From Agelas oroides (lineage: Eukaryota > Porifera > Demospongiae > Agelasida > Agelasidae), in the NCBI GenBank assembly GCA_949130485.1, contig OX422204.1:6510015-6574014 (forward strand): DNA of 64,000 bases, read 5' to 3'. Positions within the stretch are counted from its first letter, which is position 1. The number at the start of each line of letters is the position of its first letter. A program made the position numbers and the translations under genes. This document shows, piece by piece, positions 30,118 to 41,151 of the stretch. The notes under the pieces were generated by a model that worked only from the letters and a program-made list of their open reading frames with translations, did no database searches and was not told the origin of the DNA.

Positions 30118-31101
30118 TCTCTGCTGCTCCACCCACACTCCAGACTGAGGTGGAGGAGAGCGGCTGACCTCCCAGTAGCAATGTCACAGCACCACATAGT
30201 GAGGATTGGGAGCACCATCTACTGTGGTGGGGGGTACACTCCAGGCAGCAATGACACAGCCAGGCTGGTGTTCCAGTACACTCCCAATCAAGACACGTGG
30301 TCACAACTTCCTATTTGCCCCACTCTTGAGTTTGGTCTCACCCAGCTGGATGGAAAGCTAGTGACAGTGGGAGGTCGCAGAATTGATAAGATCATCCCCA
30401 TCAATGATGTTTACATATTTCAAGACTCTGAAACATGGGAGAACTCCATCATCCCACCCCTGCCCACAGCACGCTTTTACCCAACAGCATTCAATTACAA
30501 ATCAGCACTCATTGTAAGCGGAGGCATCACTCACTGGCACACTGACAGTAAACTCAGGACTTATACCAGTGCAGTGGAGGTGTTTCAAACCAAGACGTAC
30601 CAGTGGTACTGTGCTGAACCTCTACCAGTTGCACACAGTAACATGTCATGTGCAATTGTTAATGACACATGCTATCTCGTTGGAGGGAACAAGTCAGATG
30701 GTTATGCATCCAGACAAGCTTATTGTACATCAGTATCCAACCTGATCTCACGAGCCCTCCCACACGACCATCCAGAGACCAGCAGTACCCCCCAAGCCTC
30801 CCCCTCACCACCCACATGGCAAGTCCTACCTGAGTGTCCACTTCATTTCTTCACTGTAGCAGAGCTGGGAGGTTGCCTCCTGGCTATTGGAGGGATGGAT
30901 GACAGTAATTCCCCATCTTCAGCAGTCCACATGTACTCTCCCAGCACCAACTCATGGGTGAGGATATCCAGTGGGGATCTACCAGTGCCACGATACAGAG
31001 CTGCTGCAACACAGTTGGAAGGGGGAGAAGTCATCTTTGTAGGGGGAAGCATTAAACGAGGCAGCCCTTCCACCAAAACTGTTTTCATTGGAACTGTGTA
31101 G
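30118..31101 (+). CDS. Kelch-repeat protein C (likely C-terminal part of the kinase-Kelch gene)
   Basis: Open from the acceptor CCCCCAG at 30111-30117 to TAG at 31099-31101; first Met at 30181. Six blades: CGGGYTPG, TVGGRR, VSGGITHW, LVGGNK, AIGGMDD, FVGGSI. RWRRAADLPVAM precedes the first Met and matches a Kelch strand, so translation most likely enters from an upstream exon, presumably the kinase exon ending near 28.2 kb. A second AG 31 bases further in (CTCCAG|ACTGAGG) gives a different phase; which acceptor is used decides compatibility with the kinase donor. Function of the propeller is presumably partner or substrate recognition (inference). About 97% like Kelch D by eye. Confidence 0.87.
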   Translation, partial: SLLLHPHSRLRWRRAADLPVAMSQHHIVRIGSTIYCGGGYTPGSNDTARLVFQYTPNQDTWSQLPICPTLEFGLTQLDGKLVTVGGRRIDKIIPINDVYIFQDSETWENSIIPPLPTARFYPTAFNYKSALIVSGGITHWHTDSKLRTYTSAVEVFQTKTYQWYCAEPLPVAHSNMSCAIVNDTCYLVGGNKSDGYASRQAYCTSVSNLISRALPHDHPETSSTPQASPSPPTWQVLPECPLHFFTVAELGGCLLAIGGMDDSNSPSSAVHMYSPSTNSWVRISSGDLPVPRYRAAATQLEGGEVIFVGGSIKRGSPSTKTVFIGTV

Positions 31102-31984
31102 CACTTACACCAAACAAAACTGCACACATCTCAAAGTGAGTCCCAGAGTTTCTGACACTACCCTACAGACAGACTGACAATCACATACGTGGTTCATTAT
31201 GTGCACACTATTTTTGTAGCTGTTTTGTATACATCTTGACATGTTATAGCTAACCTGTTGTGCAAGTGTCAGTAATTAATAGTTTTGTGTGTACATTCCA
31301 TGACATTCAACATGCAATAACTATAAAATGTGTACATGCAGTATTGTGATATGGTGTCTTATTGAGATACTAGGGATACACATTGTGCAAATGACCTCGC
31401 TCCACGAACGTCCGCGTTTGCCCTCGTATTTCCCAAGTATAGTTTCTACGTTCTCCTCTTTCGCCAAAGCTTAACCCTAACAGACAAGTTTGATCTCTGT
31501 GCACCCACATACAGTCTATATGGCTGTATGGCAATATGGAGAAACAGCACTAGGGTATAGTACATCCTACTCCCTACTAGTCTTGTGCCCAAACCCCAAC
31601 ACTCTAACAAGGAAAAGGGTCTGGTGACCATTGAGCACTTTCTTGGTTGTGCTGAGTCAGCAGTCTCAATTCCGAACAAGCCAATGAAATAGTGCTATGT
31701 CATACATGCATTCAAACTAGCCAATGAAATAGCACTATGTCATACAGCTATAATCATTCACTTATTCAAAAATCCATCACTGCACTAGTCAGATCCCTTC
31801 ATAGTCCTCTACCATTAACCTCATTCCCAGTCCACCTGCATGGGAATGTGGTTATTGCACCATTGACAGCTCCCTGAAGCACTCACTAGTTAGAGTGATG
31901 TGAAAATTTGTACAGAAATTATAACCTTCGACACAGTGTAGTTTTATGAGGTGAACACAGAATGTAATATGTACACTAATTGTA
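31102..31984. other. spacer between convergent Kelch C and FIS1
   Basis: No exon seen. Short direct repeat CAATGAAATAG..CTATGTCATACA at 31682 and 31722. Same spacer at 58321-59203. Confidence 0.5.
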
Positions 31985-32096
31985 TCATCGGTTGGACAGT
32001 TTAGCAATGCCCACTCCAGCAAGGGCTGCCACCCCGACTGCAACAACTCCACCTAGCATGGCTGCACCCCCTAGTGCAGTCAGTCCCAAAAGACCG

Positions 32097-32187
<91 letters not shown>

Positions 32188-35100
32188 TGTGTTCTTGCTA
32201 TGCAGTATACATGTATACGACCAATAATACTAGGTACGAATGTCAACTGCACCTAAACATAATCCCCTCCTCCCACCAAATACACACACACACACACACA
32301 CACTCTCGACTGCCAAACCTACTTCCCAGGCTTCTCCCTCAGCTTTTGCTTCCGGCAAGAGAAGCCGGGGAGGAGCTGGGGAGAAGCCAGGGAGGAGCCG
32401 GGGGGACGAGACCAAACTTGTACCTCTTCTAATTTTCTTTGTAATCAGTTCCTTCAGCTGTTTGGCCTGGTAGTTATTGGGCTCCATCTGCAACACACGA
32501 TCCACACACTGTTCTGCTAGCTCATACTCCTGAGCAAGAAAGACATTACATCATTATTGTGTCATTTGTTACAGAGACAGTCTCAGGCTTACTGACACCT
32601 CTGCGCATCACCCATCTCCACTTATCACACACCTCCACACACCACCCACCACCACACACTTCCCACCTTCACACATCACCTACTAGAAAATGTAGAACAT
32701 TGTGGGGGCGAGCCTGAGCAAGCACCTATGTCTACATGTACTAAGAGACTAAGCTCCACGCTGAAATGATGAGCTGAATCGCTAACATTTATAAGTGTTG
32801 TTTATGCACGGCCCTTACCTGAAGCGATCTCAACCCGGCGGGTATAAATTATTTGTACGGTCTGCGAGCAGCCTGCCGTTGATGGTCGGTCTGTAGCTGC
32901 TGTGACAAACAAGAAGTAAGGTGCCGTGCATGCTTAAACTTGAGCTGTCTCCGCTACAGTTGCCAACGCTGCACTCTGGTCGTAGCCCAGCATTGCCCTT
33001 CATCTATTGAGGCTACCTAATAAGTGCACGAGGTCGTTCAATTTTCGGGAAATATTTAAACGCACATTTAAAATTTACAGTATATGGCCGCAAGCAAACA
33101 AGTACGTTACAAACACACTTCCGCAATGCAGTCCCGCTAGTGTGGGGCTCGCTCAGGCTCGCCCCAATCACACACCTCCACACACCATCCACCTCCACAC
33201 ACCACACACTTCCCACCTTCACACACCACCCACCTCCACACACTTCCCACCTCCACACATCACCCACCCCCATCCATCACACACCTCTACACACCACCCA
33301 CCTCCACCCATCACCTACCTCCAGCTTGTAGTGGCCAAGAGCCATGAAGTAGTAGTAATCACGCTGGTCCTTTCCCTTTATCACCTGCTCTGCAGAAGAG
33401 ATCCTTAATCACCTTACCTCCCCTTTCATGCATTCACCTGCCCCTTCCTCACCCTTCTCCCTCCCCCTTCCCCACTCTTCTCCCTTCCCCCCACACTTGT
33501 ATTAACCCTTTAACAACGAATGACGACTATAGTCGTCATCGAAATTCGGCCACATGTTATCAGTTGGTGCAATCCGTTTTGAAGATAGGTTCTGTGCTAG
33601 CAGAAAGGGTGGGACGAGGGGAGGTGGGTGGGTGTCACCCAGAGGGTGACAGTGCATGGTGGCTGTTGCAGTTGGCTGTAGAAAAGCCCTGGTCAATGTC
33701 AGGTGGGCCACTGTTCGGCTTTCTTGCACAAACGGACCTAGAAAACACTCCTCTTGCCTTGTAGGGGCTCCATTTCTGACATTTTAGGCAGCATTCAGTC
33801 CAGAGGAGCACTCTCTGGTCGGAGGGCCCTGACTATTGAATGCTCACTAATGAGTGGGTGTGGTCAAGGTCACGAACTTGTAAAGGGCATGTGGAAGAAG
33901 CTGTGGCTCAAGTTTGCAGGGCTAACTCGCAGCAGGAGTGGGGGGTGAAAATAGGTGTGACTAGTCTAAACAAGACCTCTAGAAAATATAATTCAGTAGT
34001 TAAAGGGTTAATTAATTAAAAACACGTTAGGGCCTTTCTAACGAATAATGACCACCTGCCCACACACAAATAGAGTAAGTGGCTGATGCGAAACAATAAA
34101 TCTACTTCGCCATTTCTATCCTCCACCCACCTGCCTGCCCCTTCCCCCTCTTCTCCCCTCCCTCCTCTCCCTTCCCCCTCCTCTCCCTCCCCTCCTCTTC
34201 CCTCCCTCCTCTCCCTTCCCCCTCCTCTCTCCTCCCCTCCTCTCCCCCACTCTTACCATCCATGAGTCTAATGCCTTTCTTGATATCATTCTTGTACTGG
34301 CTCTTGATGAGGTGCCATGAGTACGTGAACTTCACATCATCGGTGACTCTGTTCTCTGCAAGCTGCTGCTTGTACTCATCCTCACAAGCCTGTAACAACA
34401 TAAGAGTAGGGTGGTGTGCATAGGTGACATTGGGAGAGGGTGTGGCATTTAGGGGTGGGCCTACTGTGCTCAAAATTGTAATGATTATGCTATGCTGCAC
34501 TGCTTATGAAATTGTCAAATTATGCTCAAAAATTGATGGGGCTGATTTATGTGGTGCATGCAAACGGTCGATCAGCGATGGACAGATTGGACCGGCTGAT
34601 GGCAGTGATGAGCTGGCTGTACTGGGTAAGTCACTAGATTCAGTAGGTTGCTCACTGTCGCTGGACTCGCTGACTGAAACATGACTAGTGTTGCTGCTAA
34701 CCATCCGTTGAGCAGTCATTGACATGTTGTGACAAAGCCAATAACCACACCCATATGTCATCATAGCAGATCATTATGCTCACGCTTTGCTGGCAGCACT
34801 CATATTATGCCCGCATTGTGCTGTATGCCCGATATAGCTTATTATGTTCAAAATTATGCTTGCCGAATCGGCGCAGCCCTAGTAGGTGTGGCATAGATAC
34901 GGGATGCCCAGAAAGGGCCTATAAAATTATAGCAACAATACTTCATGAGCCCCTATCTGGTGGGACATTCATAAGCTTACTAGTTTGTCATATTTACCAG
35001 GGTAGTACTCGGTTCCATATGTATAGTATAAAGAGCATACTATTAGGCTGGGGTTGGTCGGGTCTGGCTTGCGAGACTAAAATTATTCATCTATGCCATA

Positions 35101-35589
35101 GATAAATAATTTTAGTCCGACACGGGGCATTATGCGCCTATTAATGGTATTCCCCACCTTGTATACCTGGGGCAGATGTTGGAGAAAGGAGGTGGATTAG
35201 CCGTCAGAATCTTCCCTGAGCTAGGGTTGTAACTTAGTTGGGATTATCCCCAAATGGCATACACATTCTCTTTGTCGTGTTAAATATCTTTGGAAAACTC
35301 TTTGTGAATTCCACAAACACCCATATCTCCTTGTCACACACTGTGCATGACAGGGAGATAATGGGGTATTTGTCAATTCCCTTCCTCCCCCCCCCTCCCC
35401 CCCCTCCCCCCCCATCAAGCCCCAGGTGTTGTAGGTAGGGCATACCATGATAGCTAGGCGCATCACCCATAGACTATGGATGATTAATGCCCCGTGTCAG
35501 ATCACAGTGAGTTTCAGTACATAGCTATATACCTTGATGGCCTCCACAGTCACAAAGTCTCCAATCACTGCCGCTTCTAACTCCTCCAT
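31985..35589 (-). CDS. FIS1: mitochondrial fission 1 protein (FIS1), complete, unit 1
   Basis: Five exons, all GT-AG and phase-consistent: 35533-35589 (MEELEAAVIGDFVTVEAIK), 34257-34389 (ending KKGIRLMD), 33319-33389 (KDQRDYYYFMALGHYKLE), 32424-32529 (YELAEQCVDRVLQMEPNN), 31985-32097 (membrane anchor rich in Gly/Ala/Val, ending KLSNR). Total 159 residues against about 150 for animal FIS1. Hallmarks are FTYSWHLIKSQY--DIKKGI, the two TPR-like helix pairs and a single C-terminal transmembrane segment with a short basic tail, which anchors FIS1 in the outer mitochondrial membrane where it recruits fission factors (family knowledge). It is divergent to myotubularin with only 146 bases between start codons. 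Introns hold a piggyBac-type MITE, CA repeats and a GGGGCGAGCCTGAG element. Confidence 0.95.
32101..32185. repeat. (GT)n microsatellite
   Basis: About 42 uninterrupted GT units in FIS1 intron 4, immediately beside the last exon. On the gene strand it is (CA)n ending at the acceptor CACATAG. Confidence 0.92.
32690..33176. mobile_element. ~0.48-kb inverted-repeat element, GGGGCGAGCCTGAG ends
   Basis: Left end GGGGGCGAGCCTGAGCAAGC (about 32704), right end GCTCGCTCAGGCTCGCCCC (about 33149-33167). The insert splits a CACACCTCCAC repeat: similar CA/CC-rich sequence lies on both sides. Same element at about 59878-60365. Related ends occur at 6.8-7.9 kb. Located in FIS1 intron 3. Confidence 0.65.
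33506..34007. mobile_element. 502-bp piggyBac-type MITE
   Basis: TTAA on both sides (33502-33505 and 34008-34011) with ends CCCTTTAAC and inverted TTAAAGGG: a TTAA target and CCYTTT ends are hallmarks of piggyBac elements. A hairpin ATGACGACTATAGTCGTCAT follows the left end. No transposase. In FIS1 intron 2; same element at 60695-61196. Confidence 0.78.
34129..34250. repeat. pyrimidine-rich CCCTCCTCTCC tract
   Basis: Low-complexity C/T tract near the donor of FIS1 exon 2. The Arg/Gly/Glu frame continuing from exon 2 is intronic. Confidence 0.75.
35076..35116. repeat. hairpin with 20-bp arms
   Basis: ACTAAAATTATTCATCTATG and the nearly exact reverse complement ending at 35116. It adjoins a GACACGGGGCATTA motif (35119) whose reverse complement TAATGCCCCGTGTC is at about 35487-35500, suggesting a ~380-bp inverted-repeat element in FIS1 intron 1. 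Confidence 0.6.
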
Positions 35590-35735
35590 AACCGGCTAGC
35601 TCCTCATACAGTACGTCAGCCGTAATTTCCGGTGGGAGGAGCGCCCCTCCCACCGGAATCAACAGGTTTGACCCCGAGCCAAGGCTAGCTGGGGTGACTT
35701 GCTGAGGCTGCCCACGGAGCGAGAACTGGAGGGAG
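35590..35735. promoter_or_regulatory. shared FIS1/myotubularin promoter with perfect palindrome
   Basis: Only 146 bases separate the FIS1 ATG (minus, 35589) from the myotubularin ATG (plus, 35736). Within them TTCCGGTGGGAGG (35627-35639) is repeated in perfect inverse at 35646-35658. Each arm contains CCGGAA, the core bound by ETS-family factors. No TATA box was seen. Bidirectional use is inferred from spacing. Conserved in unit 2 (62784-62938). Confidence 0.6.
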
Positions 35736-36211
35736 ATGGCGGATGCACAAGAGAACACTTCAAAACCTGGCCTGAGTGAGTATTAATTAGCAAGGGTATA
35801 AGGTAGACGGTAGTTTCACCATCAGGCCATGATAGATAAAAGCCTGAGGAGTCTGGGGTCCGGAGAAACACTTTGCAGATAGCCACTGCTATGAATCCAT
35901 GAGCTTTGCTTGCATGGCTGTGTGTGACTGAAGCAGGATTGTGAGGGCTGATGGTTGCCTGCAATCGTAGCTCAGTGGTCTGGAGTAGTCTCGTGAGGCT
36001 GGTTGGATCTGACCAATGATGTGAGACTATTAGCCCTGGCAACTAGTACTGTTCTGTAAATTTTAAATTTTACTACTAATTAGCACCTGATGTGGCACTT
36101 GAATGTGCAACACATGCACACCTCTCATGTGCTAGATGTGACTGGAAGTGAGTCTCCGGCCAAAGGGACTCCCTCTCCTGCCACACAGCGGAGGAAAGAG
36201 ACGGAGGTTAG

Positions 36212-36261
<50 letters not shown>

Positions 36262-37163
36262 CTCTTTCCTCCTCTGCCACACAGCGGAGGAAAGAGTAAG
36301 CACCTACTCTCTTCCCTACCGCACAGGCAGCAAGCATGTCTATATACCTCTACAGTGCATACATGATGTTTTTCATTCTCACTGCTGTTCCTTTCCTCCC
36401 TCCTTCCCTCCCACTCCCCCTCCCTCCCACTCTCCCTCCCTCCCCTCTCCCTCCCTCCCTCCCTCCCTTCCTCCCCCTCCCTCCCTCCCTCCCTCCCTCC
36501 CTCCCTCCCTCCCTCCCTTCCTCCCTCCCTCCCTCCCACTATCCCTCCCTCCTTATCAGACCCTGGTAGAAGCCATCACTGCCACTGCCATGCCTGGGGA
36601 CCCACCACTTCTACCAGGAGAGCTGCTGACATACATCGGTAAGCACCTCACAATGACCTCATATTCTTCTGTGAAGAGCACTGTCACCAAGTTTGTGCAA
36701 TATGTAGAAAAGATAGGCATTGTGCTGTTGCAGCAAGAAGGGTGTGATGGGGGGTGTGGGTGGGTATAAAAAGCACAAAAGTGTTTGCCTGTGGAAGGCT
36801 TCAGTCAGCCCTACCAGGCCCCTCCCACTTTATGCCGGTACTCTTAAGTGGTGGGACACTGGGTGGGCGGGGCCTGGGAACAAGGTTACAGTGTATCTGC
36901 TCCCCGGTTGTGTCTTCCTGTCCCAGAGCATGACATAATCTACCTGGACCCGTTCCTGGGGGCGCAGACTGGCAGCCTGTACATCACCAACTATAAAATG
37001 TACTTCAAGTCGACTCAGAGTGAGGAGAAATCAGATGAAGCGTATATCCTTAATGTTCCCCTTGGTGTGGTCAGTCATGTGGAGAAGATTGGTCGATCAA
37101 GAAGCAGAGGAGAGAATGCGTACGGCCTTGAGGTGTATTGCAAGGTATGGAAGATACATGTAT

Positions 37164-37205
<42 letters not shown>

Positions 37206-37219
37206 ACACACACACACAT

Positions 37220-37253
<34 letters not shown>

Positions 37254-40200
37254 TGTACACACATTGTAAACACAAATGCACACATGCACACACACACACA
37301 CACACCACCACCAGGACTTGCGCACGCTGAGGTTTGCCCACAAGCAAGAGACCCATGGAAGGAGAGGCATGTACGACCGACTGCAGATTGTAGCCTTCCC
37401 TACCAGCTATGGCAAGAACACGTTTGCCAATGGCTTTAAGGGAGACTACCCAGAGAATGGTTGGAAGGTGTATGACGCTGAGGCTGAGCTTAAGAGATTG
37501 GTGAGGAGGTGGAGAGATGTAAGGGGGGAGAAGGAGGAAAGAAGGGGTAGGAGGGGTGAAAGGGGAGAAGCAGAGAGCTACATGAGGGTGAGAAGGGAGA
37601 GAGAATGAAGGAGAAGTAACTTGCAGAAACTGTATACAGTCCTGCATGGTCAGTTTTGTATGTTTATTGACGAATGTTTCAGGGTGTTGGGTCGGACAAC
37701 GTTCCCTGGCACTTCACCACGGCCAACCACAACTTCACTTTGTGTGAAACGTACCCGAAGGTTCTGGCCGTCCCATCCTCCTGCAGTGATGAGGACATTC
37801 GCAGCGTGGCTGCATTCCGGAGCAAAGGACGACTGCCGGTGAGTGTTTGGGTGGGAGGGGGGTGGGTGGGGGGGGGGAATGGAGGATATGAGTTGAGGAT
37901 CGTGAAGTTTCTCTGGCCACACAAGTTACTGCTGGGGAAAGTTTTTTTTTTTTTCCGCTTGGCACTTGATCTATGCGCTAGTAAACTGGGGACCTGCCGT
38001 AGGTTTGGGGTGGACAAGATCACCGGCTATGTCTATTCTAACTCCTCTGAGGTACAGGTGGAACTTTGGGTGCCCACACCACGGTAAGAGGGGCAGAGTC
38101 AGTGCTCCTGCGAGCGCTTGGGCACCAAGAGTTTATCTAGCATGTTACCTGAAGTAGCGCACAGCCTTGGTCTGGGCCGAGGGGGAGTGGGGGGGGGTCT
38201 CTTTGTACATATGTGTATGCATGAGAGTGGTACCTATACATGCAATTGAACCAACCCCAGACACACTAGGAACCAACTTACCAACCCTCAACATATTGTC
38301 ACTGCCTTCTCCCAGGTTCTCTCATGGCTTCATCCAGTCACCCATGCCTCCATCACGAGGAGCAGCCAGCCGCTGGTCGGTCCGAGCAAGAAGAGAAGTA
38401 AGGAGGACGAGGCGTACATCCAGGCCATACATAAGGCCAACAAGTACTCCAAGAAGATTTTTATCATGGACGCAAGACCGAGGATCAACGCAGTTGCAAA
38501 CATTGTGAGTTACAGGAGTGATTTAAGGTACTGTTAGCAGTGCGCGTTGTGGGAGCCAGCCTTGGCAAGATGATGTAGTTCACTCAAGTGCATAAGGCAC
38601 AGTCCCTTCGTACCTTCCCCTTCTTTCATTTCTGCTCCCTCTCTGCTCCCTCTCCCTCCCTCTCCTTCCCTCTCCTTTCTTCCATCCTCACTTTCTCCCT
38701 TTCCCCTCCTCAATCCCTGCTCCCTCCCTTCCCTACCCTGCCCCTTCTCCTCCCTTCTTCCTTCCCTCTTCCCCTTTCTGCTATTCTCCCCCCTTCCCCT
38801 CCCTTTTCTTTCTTCTCCCATCCCCTCCTTTCCTCCTCTCCTTTCCACTCCTCCTTTCTTCCTCCCCCCTTTCCCCTTCCTCTCTCCTCTCATTTACTCC
38901 TAACCCTCTCCTCTCTCCTCTCAGGCAATGGGAGGAGGGTACGAGTCTGAGGACACATACTCAAACATCGACTTCAGTTTCCTGGATATCGGAAACATCC
39001 ACGTCATGAGAGAGAGGTCAGAGGATGTAACGGTCATTTGAGCCCAACAGTTCTGAATGTCACTAAAATAGTTGCTATAGTAGCTCTTCTCCTTCAACCA
39101 AAAGTGCCCAAACTGTCAGTCTGTTCCACTTGATGTATGACTCCCATACAGTGGCTGCATTCCAGCAATTTCTCTCACTCTCTCCCACCATCCCCTCTCC
39201 CACCATCCCCTTCCCACTATTATCCCCTCTCCCACCGTCCCCTCTCCCACTATCCCCTCTCCCACCGTCCCCTCTCCCACCATCACCACCCCCTCTCCCA
39301 CTTTCCCCTCTCCCACCATCCCCTCTCCCACCATCACCATCCCCTCTCCCACCGTCCCCTCTCCCACTATCACCATCCCCTCTCCCACTATCCCCTCTCC
39401 CACCATCACCATCCCCTCTCCCACTATCCCCTCTCCCACCATCCCCTCACCCACCATCCCCTCACCCACCACCCCCTCCCACTATTCCCTCTCCCACCAT
39501 CCCCCCTCCCACTATTCCCTCTCCCACCATCCCCTCCCACTATTCCCCCTCCCACTATTCCCTCTCCCACCATCCCCTCTCCCACTATCCCCTCTCCCAC
39601 CATCCCCTCTCCCACTATCCCCTCTCCCACCATCCCCTTCCCACCATCCCCTCCCACCATCCCCTCTCCCACCATCACCATCCCCTCTCCCACTATTCCC
39701 TCTCCCACCATCCCCTCTCCCACTGTTCTCCCTCCTCTCAGCCTCCGCAAGCTACAGGACATTTGCTACCCAGATGTGGATGACCAGAGATGGTTCTCAA
39801 ACCTGGAGTCCACACACTGGCTGGACCACATCAAGGTCACCCTCACATCCCTCCCTCTCCCTCCTTCACCCTCACACATCCCTCCCTCACACCCCTCCCT
39901 CTCCCTCCTTCACCCTCACACATCCCTCCCTCACACCTCTCCCTCTCCCTCCTTCACCCTCACACCCCTCCCTCTCCCTCCTCCACCCTCACACCCCTCC
40001 CTCTCCCTCCTCCACCCTCACACCCCCCTCCCTCTCCCTCCTCCACCCTCACACCCCTCCCTCTCCCTCCTCCACCCTCACACCCCCCTCCCTCTCCCTC
40101 CTCCACCCTCACACCCCTCCCTCTCCCTCCTCCACCCTCACACCCCCCTCCCTCTCCCTCCTCCACCCTCACACCCCTCCCTCTCCCTCCTCCACCCTCA

Positions 40201-40416
40201 CACATCCAGGCAGTGTTAGGAGCGGCAGTGAGAGTAGCGGAGGTGATTGAGAAGCAAAAGTCCTCCGTCTTAGTCCATTGTACAGATGGCTGGGACAGAA
40301 CTGCTCAGCTCACCGCTCTGGCCATGTTGATGTTGGACCCTTATTTCAGAACAATCAGAGGATTTGAGGTGGGGTGTGTGTGTGCGTGTGTGTGCGTGTG
40401 CGTGTGTGTGCGTGTG

Positions 40417-40448
<32 letters not shown>

Positions 40449-40887
40449 TGTGTGTGGTAATTATACAATGAGAGAGGAGTGTCAGTGGAGTGGAGGAGGG
40501 TTTTAACTGACTCTTACTGTCTTCATTCTAGATCGTCCTTGAGAAAGAGTGGATCTCATTTGGTCACAAGTTTTCGCAGGTACAGTTGCAGTGATGGTCA
40601 TCAATTTGCCTTGAACCCAGGCTTTCCATTCCGTATAATCGCCAAGCTGTCATTCCTGTGTAGACATGATCTCATTCTCGGACCACGACTAGCCTAAATT
40701 AGGACTAACTGTTACCAACTTAAAATATTTTCAGTTTCAATATTACAGTGTCCGTTGTTTCACTTTGTAAAGTTGCTACGTATTTCTTCTCTGTAGCGTG
40801 TCGGTCATGGGGATCGGAATCACAGCGATGACCAGAGAGCTCCCATCTTTCTCCAGTTTGTGGACTGTGTGTGGCAGATGACAGTGC

Positions 40888-40923
<36 letters not shown>

Positions 40924-41002
40924 AGGAGGGAGGGAGGAGGGTAGAGCTCCCATCTTTCTCCAGTTTGTGGACTGTGTGTGGCAGATGACAGTGCAGGTGT
41001 GT

Positions 41003-41033
<31 letters not shown>

Positions 41034-41120
41034 GGGGGGGGGAGGAGGGAGGGGGAGGGTAGAGCTCCCATCTTTCTCCAGTTTGTGGACTGTGTGTGTG
41101 GCAGATGACAGTGCAGGTGT

Positions 41121-41151
<31 letters not shown>

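Noticed and set aside
34424..34764. 86-residue frames on both strands in FIS1 intron 1
   Set aside because: The minus frame (SLIDRLHAPHKSAPS) vaguely resembles transposon-linked proteins but is short, intronic and unsupported; listed neither as gene nor as named relic.
38534..38950. 119-120-residue charged and Pro/Ser/Leu frames
   Set aside because: C/T-rich myotubularin intron 7; exon 8 begins only at 38925.
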